The notes: generated by a model not told the origin, from the letters alone. A DNA stretch of 64,000 bases from G963677325 sp963677325 (GCA_963677325.2 CAXXGM010000003.1:124001-188000); one strand, 5' to 3'. Shown: positions 18,290-27,686, numbered from the stretch's first letter. Made by a program: numbers and translations.

Positions 18290-18640
18290 CTATATCAGTC
18301 GGTTTGTATCCGAATCAGGGAAGATAATGGTGGGTTTGAATTTTTTTGCTTCTTCAAAATCCATGGAAGCATAGGAAACAACAATGATTATATCCCCGAC
18401 CGTTACTTTCCTGGCAGCAGGTCCATTCAGAATAATTTCTCCTGATCCCCTTTCTCCGCGGATGATATACGTTTCAAGTCTCTCGCCGTTATTGAGATTT
18501 ACTATCTGGACTTTCTCATTTTCAATCATGTTGGCCGCATCCATTAAATCTTCATCAATGGTTATGCTTCCTACATACTGGAGATCTGCCCCGGTCACCT
18601 TTACCCGGTGTATTTTGGATTTACATACTTCTATTAACAT
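18290..18640 (-). CDS. panD: Aspartate 1-decarboxylase
   Basis: A 116-residue pyruvoyl enzyme converting aspartate to beta-alanine for pantothenate. Self-cleavage should occur between Gly24 and Ser25 (QYVGSITID), which creates the pyruvoyl group. NGPAARKV and GDIIIVVSYA are conserved. It follows panC by 12 bases in the same operon, so the two enzymes supply and use beta-alanine together. Confidence 0.97.
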   Translation of the reverse strand: MLIEVCKSKIHRVKVTGADLQYVGSITIDEDLMDAANMIENEKVQIVNLNNGERLETYIIRGERGSGEIILNGPAARKVTVGDIIIVVSYASMDFEEAKKFKPTIIFPDSDTNRLI

Positions 18641-18652
18641 TTCTTTTTCTGA

Positions 18653-19492
18653 TTATAGCCTGATATTATCTATAAGACGTATTTTTCCTGCAAAAACTGC
18701 TGCACAAGCTATCTTTGCTGTTGGCTCATCCCAAGATTGCACAGGCAGTAAATTTTCCTGATCAACAATCTCGAGATATTCCACTTTTAACAAATGGTTT
18801 TTCTCTATTTCAGACTTTACTATATTCGTGACCCCTTCTACGGAATTATCCTTTTTGAGTTCTTTGATCTTTAACAACGCCTGGTAAATTTCAGGAGCTT
18901 CTTTCCTGTACCCGGGCTCTAAAAGCATATTCCTTGAGCTCATTGCCAAACCGTTTTCTTCCCTCATGATTTCGACCGGCACTATTTCTACGGGAGAATT
19001 CAGCTGCCTGACCATTTCCTTTATGATAGCAAGCTGCTGAAAATCCTTCATGCCGAAATAGGCTCTGTCCGGTTTTACAATATCAAATAATCTGCTGACA
19101 ACCTGGGCTACTCCGTTAAAATGTCCCGGTCTGAATTTTCCCTCCATGACCGATTCAAGATTACCGAAATTAAATTTGCGGGTATCAGGCTCAGGATAGA
19201 CTTCCTCCGGTGAGGGGGCAAAAACATAATCACATTTCAATGCGGAGAGTTTTTTTGTGTCGGCTTCAAGATTACGGGGATATCTTTCAAGATCTGCCTT
19301 ATCATTAAATTGGGTCGGATTGACAAAAATAGAAACAACGACCAGATCGTTTTCTTTTCCTGCTTTCTGAACAAGTGAAAGATGACCTTCGTGAAGAGCT
19401 CCCATAGTAGGAACAAATCCTGTTTTTAATCCCTTGAGACGTTCAGATTCAAGAGCTGTCTGCAGAGCAGAAATTGTTTTTACTAATTTCAT
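18653..19492 (-). CDS. panC: Pantothenate synthetase
   Basis: A 279-residue ATP-dependent ligase joining pantoate and beta-alanine. The nucleotidyl-transferase motifs are present: TMGALHEGHLSLV near residue 30, the VVSIFVNPTQF strand, and the FGMKDFQQL and SSRNMLL loops. It is the first gene of panC-panD and is divergent from the GlgA-like gene, with a 142-base shared upstream region. Confidence 0.97.
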   Translation of the reverse strand: MKLVKTISALQTALESERLKGLKTGFVPTMGALHEGHLSLVQKAGKENDLVVVSIFVNPTQFNDKADLERYPRNLEADTKKLSALKCDYVFAPSPEEVYPEPDTRKFNFGNLESVMEGKFRPGHFNGVAQVVSRLFDIVKPDRAYFGMKDFQQLAIIKEMVRQLNSPVEIVPVEIMREENGLAMSSRNMLLEPGYRKEAPEIYQALLKIKELKKDNSVEGVTNIVKSEIEKNHLLKVEYLEIVDQENLLPVQSWDEPTAKIACAAVFAGKIRLIDNIRL

Positions 19493-19582
19493 TTTTTAGC
19501 TGAAACGTTTTACAAAGAAACAAAAAATCTCATTGTAAAAAAATTCACTTTGTTACCGGTGAATTTCCAAAGTTCTAAATGA

Positions 19583-19613
19583 TTGATTATTCAGGAAATT
19601 TTTTATATTTTTG
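19583..19613 (+). promoter_or_regulatory. Promoter of GlgA-like gene
   Basis: TTG (19583-19585), a 20-base spacer, then TATTTTTG (19606-19613), which fits the Bacteroidota -33/-7 pattern. It lies 21 bases before ATG 19635 and rules out the earlier in-frame start at 19611. Confidence 0.6.
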
Positions 19614-19634
19614 CAAATTATTTACTCAAAGGCG

Positions 19635-20435
19635 ATGGAAAAAAAGAAGGTTTTATTTATCTCACAAGAAATCACGCCATATTTACCTGAATCTGAAATT
19701 GCTGAAATTGGAAGATATCTTCCCCAAGGAATCCAGGAACGCGGAAAGGAAATTCGTACTTTTATGCCGCGTTTCGGATGTGTGAATGAAAGAAGGAACC
19801 AGCTCCATGAGGTCATCCGTCTTTCCGGAATGAATATGGTCATTAATGACAATGATCATCCTTTAATCATAAAAGTTGCTTCGATCCAGGCAGCCAGAAT
19901 GCAAGTTTATTTCATTGATAATGAAGATTATTTTCAACGCAAGTACACTCTTTCAGATGAGGAGGGAGTGGACTTTGAAGATAATGACGAAAGAGCTATC
20001 TTCTTTGCCCGGGGGGTATTGGAAACCGTCATCAAGTTACGCTGGGCACCAGATATTATTCATTGTCATGGTTGGTTTACCGGTATGATTCCTTTGTTTG
20101 TTAAAAAGACTTATAAGGATAATCCTCTGTTTGCCAATTCAAAAATCATCTATTCCGTTTATCAGGATCAGTTTGTGGATCCTCTAAATACCAACATGAT
20201 CAACAAAATCGCCCAGGATGGCATAAGTATGAAAGATATTTACGTTCTTAAAGAACCAACTTTTGTCAATCTGAGCAAACTCGCAATTGATTATTCAGAC
20301 GCAACCATTAAAGGCAGCGAAACCGTCAATAGTGAGTTGGAGAGCTATATGAAGGCTTCCGGGAAACCTTTTTTGGGTTATCAGCCAAAGGAAACCTACA
20401 TTGACGCTTATTTCGATTTTTATAATATTTTTTGA
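19635..20435 (+). CDS. Glycogen/starch synthase N-domain-like protein
   Basis: A 266-residue protein that aligns with the N-terminal GT5 domain of glycogen synthase (KKVLFISQEITPYLPESEIAEIGRYLPQGIQERGKEIRTFMPRFG; DNDERAIFFARGVLE; PDIIHCHGWFTGMIPLFVK). The C-terminal GT domain, which makes up half of a normal GlgA of about 480 residues, is missing. The ADP-glucose-binding K-x-G-G-L loop is replaced by PESEI. A catalytic role is therefore doubtful. This short form beside panC and DUF4270 is, as far as I recall, the usual arrangement in Bacteroidota rather than a local deletion. ATG 19635 is chosen because the promoter overlaps the earlier start. Confidence 0.8.
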   Translation: MEKKKVLFISQEITPYLPESEIAEIGRYLPQGIQERGKEIRTFMPRFGCVNERRNQLHEVIRLSGMNMVINDNDHPLIIKVASIQAARMQVYFIDNEDYFQRKYTLSDEEGVDFEDNDERAIFFARGVLETVIKLRWAPDIIHCHGWFTGMIPLFVKKTYKDNPLFANSKIIYSVYQDQFVDPLNTNMINKIAQDGISMKDIYVLKEPTFVNLSKLAIDYSDATIKGSETVNSELESYMKASGKPFLGYQPKETYIDAYFDFYNIF

Positions 20436-20488
20436 AAATTGCGCCATTATTTTTTAAATTCAGCACATTGAAAGATCGACATACAGGA

Positions 20489-21772
20489 ATGAAGTATCTC
20501 ATAGGAATTCTGTTGACCTTTACGGTTGTTATTTATGCATGCCAAAAAGAGGATCAGTCTATTGGACTTAATTTACTCCCGGGGGTAAAGCTGATTGAAT
20601 CGAAGAGCTTTAAGGATTCAGCCTCAACCTCTATTACTGCTTATACCTTTACTGACGACAGCATCCGGGTTGAACGTCCCCGGTATAATCTGCTGGGCAG
20701 CTTCAATGATCCGGTCTTTGGGTATACCAATGCCGCTTTTTCGGCCCAGTTCAGGATGTCATATTATCCGCATTACGAAAAGGATGCTACACTTGATTCG
20801 CTTGTACTTCAGTTATCCTACAAGTATGTGTATGGTGATACCATCACCAGTCAGATTGTTCGTGTGCGGGAATTGAAAGACAGCATCCGGTATGATGCCA
20901 ACTATATTTCCACCTACAAAATCAGAGATCATGCTTTCCCTGAAATACTGGGAAGCCAAAGCTTCATTCCAAAATTCAGATACACTTCCACCGATACCAC
21001 CACACAGAACATCAGGGTGAGATTGAGTCCTGATCTCGGGAACAGACTCCTTAAAATGGATTCTCTGGATATGGTATCAAATGCTAAGTTCCTGAATATT
21101 TTTAAAGGATTGCTGATTGAAACGGCCCCTCTAAACCGTAAAGGTGCATTAATGCAAATCGACGCAACAGCAGGTGTTCTTGTCCTTCATTACCATACGG
21201 CCGCTCATGACACGCTGGGTTTTGCCTACAGAATTTCCGGAAATTCGGCCAATGTTTCCGGTTACATACACGATTACAGCAGTACAGCTTTCTATTCTCA
21301 TTTAAATCAGCGGACGGGTACGGATTCGCTGGTTTATCTTCAGCCAACGGGCGGGACAAAAATACGGGTCAATATTCCTGGTCTTTCAACATGGAAGGAT
21401 TCATCAAATTACATCATAAATAAAGCAACTTTATCTTTCCGGGTTGATACGGTGATCAGCGATTTCAAAAGATACGAACTTCCGCCGCAGATCTATCTGA
21501 AATATATTGATGATAACGGGAAGGAGCAATTTCCCAAAGATGCCGATCTGTCTGCTTCTTATTATGGGGGATATTATAATTACACCACCGGATCCTATGA
21601 TTTTAATATTACTCAACATTTTCAGCAGATACTCGGCGGGCTCAAAAAAAATAACGGGTTCTATCTTGTAGCTGCCCAGCGAAATGTATCTCCTAAAAGA
21701 GTGGTGCTCAAAAGTGGATTTAGTTCGCGGCCGATTGTATTAAATGTGATTTACACCCGTTTTAAAAAGTAA
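20489..21772 (+). CDS. DUF4270 family lipoprotein
   Basis: A 427-residue secreted lipoprotein. ATG 20489 gives a clear signal peptide ending in the lipobox VIYAC (MKYLIGILLTFTVVIYAC). The longer frame from TTG 20432 adds 19 poorly fitting residues. SIGLNLLPG and LLGSFNDPVFGYTNAAFSAQFRM are typical of DUF4270, a Bacteroidota family of unknown function, probably surface-exposed and beta-rich. It begins 53 bases after the GlgA-like gene and is likely co-transcribed with it. Confidence 0.85.
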   Translation: MKYLIGILLTFTVVIYACQKEDQSIGLNLLPGVKLIESKSFKDSASTSITAYTFTDDSIRVERPRYNLLGSFNDPVFGYTNAAFSAQFRMSYYPHYEKDATLDSLVLQLSYKYVYGDTITSQIVRVRELKDSIRYDANYISTYKIRDHAFPEILGSQSFIPKFRYTSTDTTTQNIRVRLSPDLGNRLLKMDSLDMVSNAKFLNIFKGLLIETAPLNRKGALMQIDATAGVLVLHYHTAAHDTLGFAYRISGNSANVSGYIHDYSSTAFYSHLNQRTGTDSLVYLQPTGGTKIRVNIPGLSTWKDSSNYIINKATLSFRVDTVISDFKRYELPPQIYLKYIDDNGKEQFPKDADLSASYYGGYYNYTTGSYDFNITQHFQQILGGLKKNNGFYLVAAQRNVSPKRVVLKSGFSSRPIVLNVIYTRFKK

Positions 21773-21889
21773 GGATATTCGGATCGGTCTGTGGAGGACT
21801 GTTAAAAAATCATCTGGTTTCTTATGTAAAAATTCGTTTTAATTCATGAAATTTGTCTGAACATTTCATGGATCATATAATTTAAATTT

Positions 21890-23785
21890 GTGCATCACAC
21901 ATCTCTGAATAAATTTAGATTGAAGAAAACACTTTTACTGGCAGCTGTCGTTGTCATAGGCTATCTGACTTTTTTTACATCCTGTGCCAATATCGGGATG
22001 CCTTCCGGTGGATTAAAGGATACGATCCCTCCGGTAATGGTCAGAAGCGTTCCCGGCAATAATCAGGTTAATTACAAAAGCAAAGAGATCAGAGTTACCT
22101 TCAATGAATTGATTAAAATGGAAGGTATCAACGAGAAATTTGTTGTTTCTCCTCCTGTTTCAAAGCGACCTGTTTTCAGGATGAAAGGGAGAACCCTGAT
22201 CGTCGACCTGAATGATACTCTGCGCAAAAATACAACCTATTCCCTCGATTTTAAGGATGCCATTTCCGACAACAATGAAGGAAACCGGATGCCTGAGTTT
22301 CGCCTTGCTTTTTCCACCGGGCCGGTAGTTGATTCCCTCCGGGTGGTTGGTTTTGTTAAAGAAGCTTTCAATCTTGAGGCGGCCGGAAATTCTACCATTC
22401 TTTTTTATAAAGGGAAATCCGATACCCTGTTGTATAAATCAAGACCTGATTTTCTGGCAAGGGCAGACCGGCGGGGATTTTTTGCTGCCACCAATCTTCC
22501 AGCCCAGACCTATCAGGTTTATGCACTCGCTGATGTGGACAATAATCTTAAATACACTGCGGGAGTTGATTCCATCGCTTTTCTGGACAGTCTTATTGTC
22601 CCTTCGGCCAAATATTTTCCCCAAAGGGATACTACGGTGACGGGTTCTGATACGCTTGTGGTTTTCGGCAAAACGAGATTTTATCCTGACCCTTTGTACT
22701 TCCTGCGTTTTTACGAGAAAGGGTTCAATTTAAGACTTGATAAATATGAACATACCAACCGGAAGTATCTTGATCTGAATTTTACCGAATCGGTAAAAGA
22801 TACTTTTAATATCGTGCCGGTAAATTTTACTCCACCCGCTAAAGGCTGGAAGTACATCGAAATGTCTCCTCATAAGGATTCTGTGCGCGTATGGTTAACC
22901 GATTCAACTGTTTACAAAAGGGATACTCTGATTTTCAAACTAAATTATCTTCAGCAGGACAGCCTGGAGAGAAAGTTTGTCAAAAGCGATACATTAAAAT
23001 TTTATTTCTCCGACCTTGTTCAAAAAGGTAAAAACAAGCGTCAGCAGCGCCATAAAATTGAGAGAGTCCCTGTCTCTTTCTCTCTGTCCTCAAATCTCAA
23101 ACCGGGATTTGACATCTATTCCGATGTTCTTCTGAGCGCCGGTGAGCCGATTGCTTCTTTTGATACTTCAAAGGTGAAGCTCTTTATTAAAAAAGACACA
23201 CTCTTTGTTCCTGCTCCTTTTAAAATAAAACCTGATAAGAACAACGAGAGAAGGTACTTCCTGACGCATAAGTGGAATTTCGGGGAAGCTTTCAAATTAA
23301 CTGTTGATTCTGCGGCAATCAGGACTATTTATGATGTCCCGTCAAATAAGTTCAACAACGAGTTTAAAATTCAGGAAGAAGAGCATTACGGAAGCCTTAT
23401 CATTAATCTTCAGAATGTGACAGGTCCGACTATTATTCAACTGCTCAGCGATACGAAAGAGGAAGCTGTTTTAAGATCCTATCAGACCAATAAAGACGGT
23501 CTGGTTACGTTCCAGTATCTTGAACCCCAGAAATATCTTATCAAAGCCATTTTCGACAGAAATGCGAACGGTAAATGGGATTCGGGTGATCTGAAAAAGA
23601 AAATACAGCCAGAGGAAGTAATTTATTATCTGAATGTCTTAAAGGTCAGGGCAAACTGGGAGAACCCTTTCCCATGGGCTCTACCTTCCAGCAAAGAGTA
23701 TAGCAAAAAGATCATTGACAAGGAGTTGGAGGAAGAGAAGATTAAAAACAAGAATAAGCCCAAACCAAAGACCAAAGCTTTCTGA
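21890..23785 (+). CDS. Ig-like domain lipoprotein
   Basis: A 631-residue lipoprotein. GTG 21890 is the only start giving the signal peptide; the lipobox FFTSC is at about residue 32. Residues of about 40-135 form a bacterial Ig-like domain (PPVMVRSVPGNNQVNYKSKEIRVTFNELI ... NTTYSLDFKDAISDNNEGN), the pattern of Bacteroidota proteins described only as Ig-like domain-containing. The rest is beta-rich, with further sandwich-like repeats and a C-terminal basic tail (KNKNKPKPKTKAF). It probably sits in the outer membrane. Role unknown. Confidence 0.78.
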   Translation: MHHTSLNKFRLKKTLLLAAVVVIGYLTFFTSCANIGMPSGGLKDTIPPVMVRSVPGNNQVNYKSKEIRVTFNELIKMEGINEKFVVSPPVSKRPVFRMKGRTLIVDLNDTLRKNTTYSLDFKDAISDNNEGNRMPEFRLAFSTGPVVDSLRVVGFVKEAFNLEAAGNSTILFYKGKSDTLLYKSRPDFLARADRRGFFAATNLPAQTYQVYALADVDNNLKYTAGVDSIAFLDSLIVPSAKYFPQRDTTVTGSDTLVVFGKTRFYPDPLYFLRFYEKGFNLRLDKYEHTNRKYLDLNFTESVKDTFNIVPVNFTPPAKGWKYIEMSPHKDSVRVWLTDSTVYKRDTLIFKLNYLQQDSLERKFVKSDTLKFYFSDLVQKGKNKRQQRHKIERVPVSFSLSSNLKPGFDIYSDVLLSAGEPIASFDTSKVKLFIKKDTLFVPAPFKIKPDKNNERRYFLTHKWNFGEAFKLTVDSAAIRTIYDVPSNKFNNEFKIQEEEHYGSLIINLQNVTGPTIIQLLSDTKEEAVLRSYQTNKDGLVTFQYLEPQKYLIKAIFDRNANGKWDSGDLKKKIQPEEVIYYLNVLKVRANWENPFPWALPSSKEYSKKIIDKELEEEKIKNKNKPKPKTKAF

Positions 23786-23899
23786 GGAACTTTATCTTTA
23801 GGATCGGATAAAAATGATTATCTTAGACCTCAAATGCTGAGATTTGAATAATCGACAGTCTTCAGCCTTTAGTTTATTAATCTTTTAATAATTACATCT

Positions 23900-24190
23900 A
23901 TGGCAAGCGTCAGAAAATTAAAAAAGGACATCCAGTTCCTCACCGCTGAGGGAATCAACGATTGCATCAACATGGTGGATGATCAGGATAAAGATAAAAA
24001 CAGCAGCATTCTTGATGTCATTAAAGAGATCGTTGCTAACCACAATAAAATAATGGAACGGGTAGGCCATCCGGATGGCAAGGACAATCCTAAATTGATA
24101 AAGAATTTCTTCAGACAACTCAGAGCTGACTACATTCTCGGTCTTGATGGGAGCTATAAGAAACTTGAATCTCTCGTTAAACCTGCATAA
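23900..24190 (+). CDS. Conserved small helical protein
   Basis: A 96-residue, mostly helical, soluble protein (MASVRKLKKDIQFLTAEGINDCINMVDDQDKDKNSSILDVI...). I recognise no named family. Clean frame, ATG start, good composition and a strong terminator immediately downstream support a real gene, the last of the plus-strand group. Confidence 0.75.
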   Translation: MASVRKLKKDIQFLTAEGINDCINMVDDQDKDKNSSILDVIKEIVANHNKIMERVGHPDGKDNPKLIKNFFRQLRADYILGLDGSYKKLESLVKPA

Positions 24191-24198
24191 TGAATTAT

Positions 24199-24252
24199 AA
24201 AAATCACTGCAGATTGCATGGATTCTGATTTGTAATCTGCAGTGATTTTTTT
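24199..24252 (+). terminator. Strong terminator
   Basis: A long stem (AAATCACTGCAGATT and complement) around a loop of about 16 bases, ending in a run of seven Ts, 9 bases after the 96-residue gene. Confidence 0.85.
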
Positions 24253-24279
24253 GTATCTGCCTTATTTTCAAGTCAGCAA

Positions 24280-24843
24280 TCAGAAGGCAATATGCTCGAT
24301 TAATATTTTTATTCCGATACCTAACAGGATTACTCCTCCAAGGAGCTCGATTTTCTGATTAAAATTTCCGGCTACATCTTTCCCTATCCGTATCCCGAGC
24401 ATACCAAAGAAAAATGTTACAGCGCCTATAATGAATGCTCCCATAAAGATCCTGCTTGAAGAAACCAAGGCATAGGTAAAACCAACTACCAATGCATCGA
24501 TGCTTGTGGCGATGGAAAGGGTAAGGATGTGTTTCCAGGAATAAATATTCGAGAGCTTTTCAATCTCATCCTTTCTGAAACTTTCAAAGATCATTTTACC
24601 ACCAAGAAATGCCAGTAAGACAAAGGCAATCCAATGATCAATACTTTCAATGTATACTTTTAATCCGGTGCCCAAATACCATCCCACAATGGGCAGGAAT
24701 CCCTGAAAGAATGCGAGCGAAAAACTGATTTTCATTGCATGCTTAAAGGAGATCTTTTGCTCTTCAAGGCCGCAGATGATGGAAACTGCAAAGCTGTCCA
24801 TTGACAGGCCTATGGCCAGGGTAATGATGGTGAGAATATCCAA
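24280..24843 (-). CDS. mntP: Manganese efflux pump MntP
   Basis: A 187-residue inner-membrane Mn2+ exporter with six predicted membrane helices and the duplicated MntP motif (LAIGLSMDSFAVSI ... LSIATSIDALVVGF), whose aspartates bind the metal. The start is TTG 24843 (LDILTIITLAIGLSMDSF), which gives the family's usual length. The much longer open frame upstream runs through repeat-derived DNA and is not coding. mntP genes are often Mn-riboswitch controlled, but I do not see that structure in the 5' region. Confidence 0.9.
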   Translation of the reverse strand: MDILTIITLAIGLSMDSFAVSIICGLEEQKISFKHAMKISFSLAFFQGFLPIVGWYLGTGLKVYIESIDHWIAFVLLAFLGGKMIFESFRKDEIEKLSNIYSWKHILTLSIATSIDALVVGFTYALVSSSRIFMGAFIIGAVTFFFGMLGIRIGKDVAGNFNQKIELLGGVILLGIGIKILIEHIAF

Positions 24844-25305
24844 GTTCTTTTTTGATTGCAAATTTAAATCTTCTGCTGATGTTATGCATAATGATCGGGA
24901 TTTTTTAATGCAAGGCGGCCAAAGGCCATTACGCTGCGCTGTCATTGGCCCTTCGGAGAATTCACAAAAGTAGGAGGTAGGAAAGTAGGGAAATAATATG
25001 TTAAAAATAGATGGGCTGAATGTAGAAGGGGCAAGGGTTGTAACTACGTTTCTGCGTCCGGCAGAGCCGGAGGTATTCTCATAGAAGGCCATCGGACCCG
25101 GGACCTGGTTTCTCATATTGAGTTTGGCCAGGCTTACAGTAAAACTGATCAAAAGTGGTGTGTCCTTAATCTGATTTCCGGTTTTAGATATTTCAATTCA
25201 TTTATAATTCATTTTGTTGCACAATTCATTCTCCTTTGAATTAAATTTGCGGATCATTTAAATTATGGAAATGACTCAAACCATAATTCTTAAAAAGCAA
25301 AAACG
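24844..25305. repeat. Gene-free stretch with REP-like hairpin
   Basis: No gene. The stretch contains GC-rich palindromic elements, clearest TCCGGC-AGA-GCCGGA at 25057-25071, and an earlier imperfect GGCC...GGCC repeat at 24910-24953. These look like remnants of REP-type mobile sequences and create the false N-terminal extension of the mntP frame. Confidence 0.5.
25242..25249 (+). promoter_or_regulatory. Putative -7 element of homocysteine operon
   Basis: TAAATTTG matches TAnnTTTG, with a TTG 22 bases upstream (25217-25219), one base over the usual spacing. It lies 56 bases before the first gene of the cluster. No riboswitch fold is evident in the leader. Confidence 0.4.
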
Positions 25306-26469
25306 ATGAGTATCAAAAAGTCTTATGAAGAAATCAATGAAAAAATCAGGAAGGGAACGGCTGTAGTCCTTACTGCCGAAGAAATTTCTTCAATGGCCAG
25401 GGAACTTTCACCTGCTGAAATAGTAAAGAAAGTCGATGTGGTTACAACCGCAACATTTGGAGCAATGTGTTCTTCCGGTGTCATATTGAATTTCGGTCAT
25501 ACCACTCCTCCGATGAGGATGGAAAAAATTAATCTCAATGGAGTTCCGGCTCATGGTGGCCTGGCAGCTGTTGATACTTATCTGGGAGCTACAGCTGAAA
25601 ATCCTGACAATATCAGGTATGGCGGCGCAAATATCATCCAGGAGCTTGTTGATGGGAAATCAATAGAACTGGAAGCCTGGGGAAAAGGAACGGATTGCTA
25701 TCCAAGGAAGCACATCAAAACCAGAATTTCCCTGAATTCAATCAACGAAGCTACCCTTATGAATCCCCGCAACGGCTATCAGAATTATAATGTGGCCACC
25801 AATACCACCGGGAAGATTAAATATACCTATATGGGCACTCTTCTGCCCGGAATGAAGAATGCGAATTACTCCACTTCCGGAGAATTAAGCCCTCTTCTCA
25901 ATGATCCTGAGATGCGCACCATTGGCATCGGAACAAGAATATTCCTTGGCGGTGCAGAAGGATACGTGATCTGGCACGGGACACAGTTTAATACGGGAAA
26001 GGAAAAGAACCAGTTTGGTGTTCCTGTCAGTAATTCAGCCACTATAGCTGTAATCGGAAATCTTAAAGAGATGAGTTCTGAATTTTTGAGGGCTGCCTAT
26101 TATGAGAAATATGGCGTAAGTCTTTTTGTCGGGCTCGGAGTTCCGATTCCCATACTTGATGTGGATCTCGCAAACAGGGTTTCTATACGCAATGATCAGA
26201 TTGAAACGACCATTATGGATTATGGCTCTCCGGGAATGCCTGTGCTGGGACGGACAACGTATGCCGAACTTCAGTCAGGCACCATCATGATAAATGGGAA
26301 AGAAGTCCGGACAGCTCCGGTTGCCAGTCTGCAGAAAGCACGGCAGATTGCCGCTTTGCTTCAAAAGAACATCCGGGAAGGTAAATTTGAAATTACCTGT
26401 CCTGTGGCACTTTTCCCGAAAAATAACTCTCTTAATAAGCTTGTTGATACAGAAGGAGGTGAACAATGA
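25306..26469 (+). CDS. L-aspartate semialdehyde sulfurtransferase (homocysteine biosynthesis, DUF39)
   Basis: A 387-residue member of the HcyBio/DUF39 family (COG1900), known from methanogens (MA1821 of Methanosarcina acetivorans) and anaerobic bacteria to convert aspartate semialdehyde and a sulfur donor to homocysteine without O-acylhomoserine. Two candidate functional cysteines are Cys55 (FGAMCSSGV) and Cys131 (KGTDCYPRKH), the latter the likely persulfide carrier. NPRNGYQNYNVATNTT and GTRIFLGGAEGYVIWHGTQF are typical. Its stop overlaps the start of the ferredoxin partner (ATGA). Together with the UPF0280 gene and metH downstream, the operon logic is sulfide to homocysteine to methionine. 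Confidence 0.88.
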   Translation: MSIKKSYEEINEKIRKGTAVVLTAEEISSMARELSPAEIVKKVDVVTTATFGAMCSSGVILNFGHTTPPMRMEKINLNGVPAHGGLAAVDTYLGATAENPDNIRYGGANIIQELVDGKSIELEAWGKGTDCYPRKHIKTRISLNSINEATLMNPRNGYQNYNVATNTTGKIKYTYMGTLLPGMKNANYSTSGELSPLLNDPEMRTIGIGTRIFLGGAEGYVIWHGTQFNTGKEKNQFGVPVSNSATIAVIGNLKEMSSEFLRAAYYEKYGVSLFVGLGVPIPILDVDLANRVSIRNDQIETTIMDYGSPGMPVLGRTTYAELQSGTIMINGKEVRTAPVASLQKARQIAALLQKNIREGKFEITCPVALFPKNNSLNKLVDTEGGEQ

Positions 26470-26900
26470 AAGAAGTTACCCGTCGCTATGTAATGAAATT
26501 TCCGCCGCAAAGTGCAGATAAGGCTTTAAGTTACAGGTTGATCAAAGATTACGATATAAAAATTAATATTCTGAAGGCTGAAGTCCGGCCGGGTAAATCG
26601 GGTAGTCTTTTACTCGAACTGGAATCATTGCCTGCCAATATCAAGAAAGGGATTGAATATCTGGAGGCTAACAATGTAATCTGCGAAAGGCTTGGGAAAA
26701 AGATCAAGTTCAACGAAAGAAAATGCATCAATTGCGGGAATTGCATTGGGGTATGCTTTACCGGGGCGCTTACAATGGACCACGAGAATTGGGAACTGCA
26801 TTTTGAACCTGAGAAATGCGTGGTGTGCGAGCTTTGTGTGCCTGCCTGCCCCATGAATCTTTTTCATATTAATTTCCATGATGAAGATATCTTCGTCTGA
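26466..26900 (+). CDS. NIL-domain [4Fe-4S] ferredoxin-like protein
   Basis: A 144-residue partner of the sulfurtransferase. Residues 1-80 are a NIL domain (RRYVMKFPPQSADKALSYRLIKDYDIKINILKAEVRPGKSGSLLLEL), as found at the C-terminus of MetN ABC proteins. Two [4Fe-4S] binding motifs follow, with cysteines at 87, 90, 93 and 97, and at 118, 121, 124 and 128. The homologue MA1822 supplies reductant or sulfur to MA1821 in homocysteine synthesis. It overlaps the upstream gene by four bases, giving stoichiometric translation. Confidence 0.9.
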   Translation: MKEVTRRYVMKFPPQSADKALSYRLIKDYDIKINILKAEVRPGKSGSLLLELESLPANIKKGIEYLEANNVICERLGKKIKFNERKCINCGNCIGVCFTGALTMDHENWELHFEPEKCVVCELCVPACPMNLFHINFHDEDIFV

Positions 26901-26939
26901 TGCAAACCGATCTTTTTCGAACGTTGAAAATCCGCAAGA

Positions 26940-27686
26940 TTGATTGAATCCAGGACCTACAGGAACAGGATGGGAGAAGGCCGGTTTACCTCCTTCATCA
27001 CCGGCTATAAAGATACCGATCTATGGATTGGCGTCGATCCTTCGTCTTTCTGTAAAGGGATGAAGGAATTTTGCTACGAACGCATCAGGTCTTACCGGGT
27101 AGAGTTGGAGAATTACCTTGTTTCTGACCCTTTGTTTGGTAAAACCCTCTCTCCTTATCGCCCTTTGCCGGAAGCTCCTGAAATGGCCCTTGTAATGGCT
27201 GAGGCGGGAAAGAAGGCCGGCGTTGGTCCGATGGCCGCTGTTGCGGGTGTGTTTTCTGAAAGATTGGGCAATGATTTGATGAAGCAATTTGAAATGAAAG
27301 AGCTCGCCATCGAAAATGGGGGCGATATTTTCTTATTTTTAACTGACTCATTGATTATGTCTGTATATGCCGGGAATGACCCTTTATCGGGTAAAATTGG
27401 AATTCTCATTCCTGAAAATATTGGAAGAATAGGTGTTTGTACCTCTTCAGGCAAAGTGGGCCCTTCGCTGAGTTTCGGGAAAGCGGATGCAGCCATGGTA
27501 GCATGTAAGAATACCGCCCTTGCTGATGCCTGGGCTACCTCGATCGGCAACAGGGTAAAGAAGGCCGAAGATATTGATGATGTACTTAAATTTACAGAAA
27601 AAATAGAGGAGATTCTTTCTGTTGTGATTGTCTGTGACGGGAAGATGGGAATCCGGGGAGAATTTGAATTGAAAATCATCACCTGA
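26940..27686 (+). CDS. UPF0280 family protein, ApbE-like (MA1715 homologue)
   Basis: A 248-residue member of UPF0280 (COG2122). MIESRTYRNRMGEGRFTSFITGYKDTDLWI starts at TTG 26940, since the upstream ATG frame closes within 16 codons. The family resembles ApbE flavin transferase (MAAVAGVFSERLG, AIENGGDIFLFL). MA1715 of Methanosarcina acetivorans is reported to support efficient sulfide assimilation into homocysteine and cysteine at low sulfide. Position between the sulfurtransferase pair and metH supports the same role here. The exact reaction is unknown. Confidence 0.82.
   Translation: MIESRTYRNRMGEGRFTSFITGYKDTDLWIGVDPSSFCKGMKEFCYERIRSYRVELENYLVSDPLFGKTLSPYRPLPEAPEMALVMAEAGKKAGVGPMAAVAGVFSERLGNDLMKQFEMKELAIENGGDIFLFLTDSLIMSVYAGNDPLSGKIGILIPENIGRIGVCTSSGKVGPSLSFGKADAAMVACKNTALADAWATSIGNRVKKAEDIDDVLKFTEKIEEILSVVIVCDGKMGIRGEFELKIIT

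Noticed and set aside
24844..25152. N-terminal extension of the mntP frame by about 100 codons.
   Set aside because: The MntP family begins at MDSFAVS minus a dozen residues, and the extension is derived from REP-like palindromic DNA.
25152..25305. Possible SAM or cobalamin riboswitch ahead of the homocysteine operon or metH.
   Set aside because: No B12-box or SAM-core sequence is visible in 25153-25305 or 27687-27863, and no leader terminator with a clear T run.
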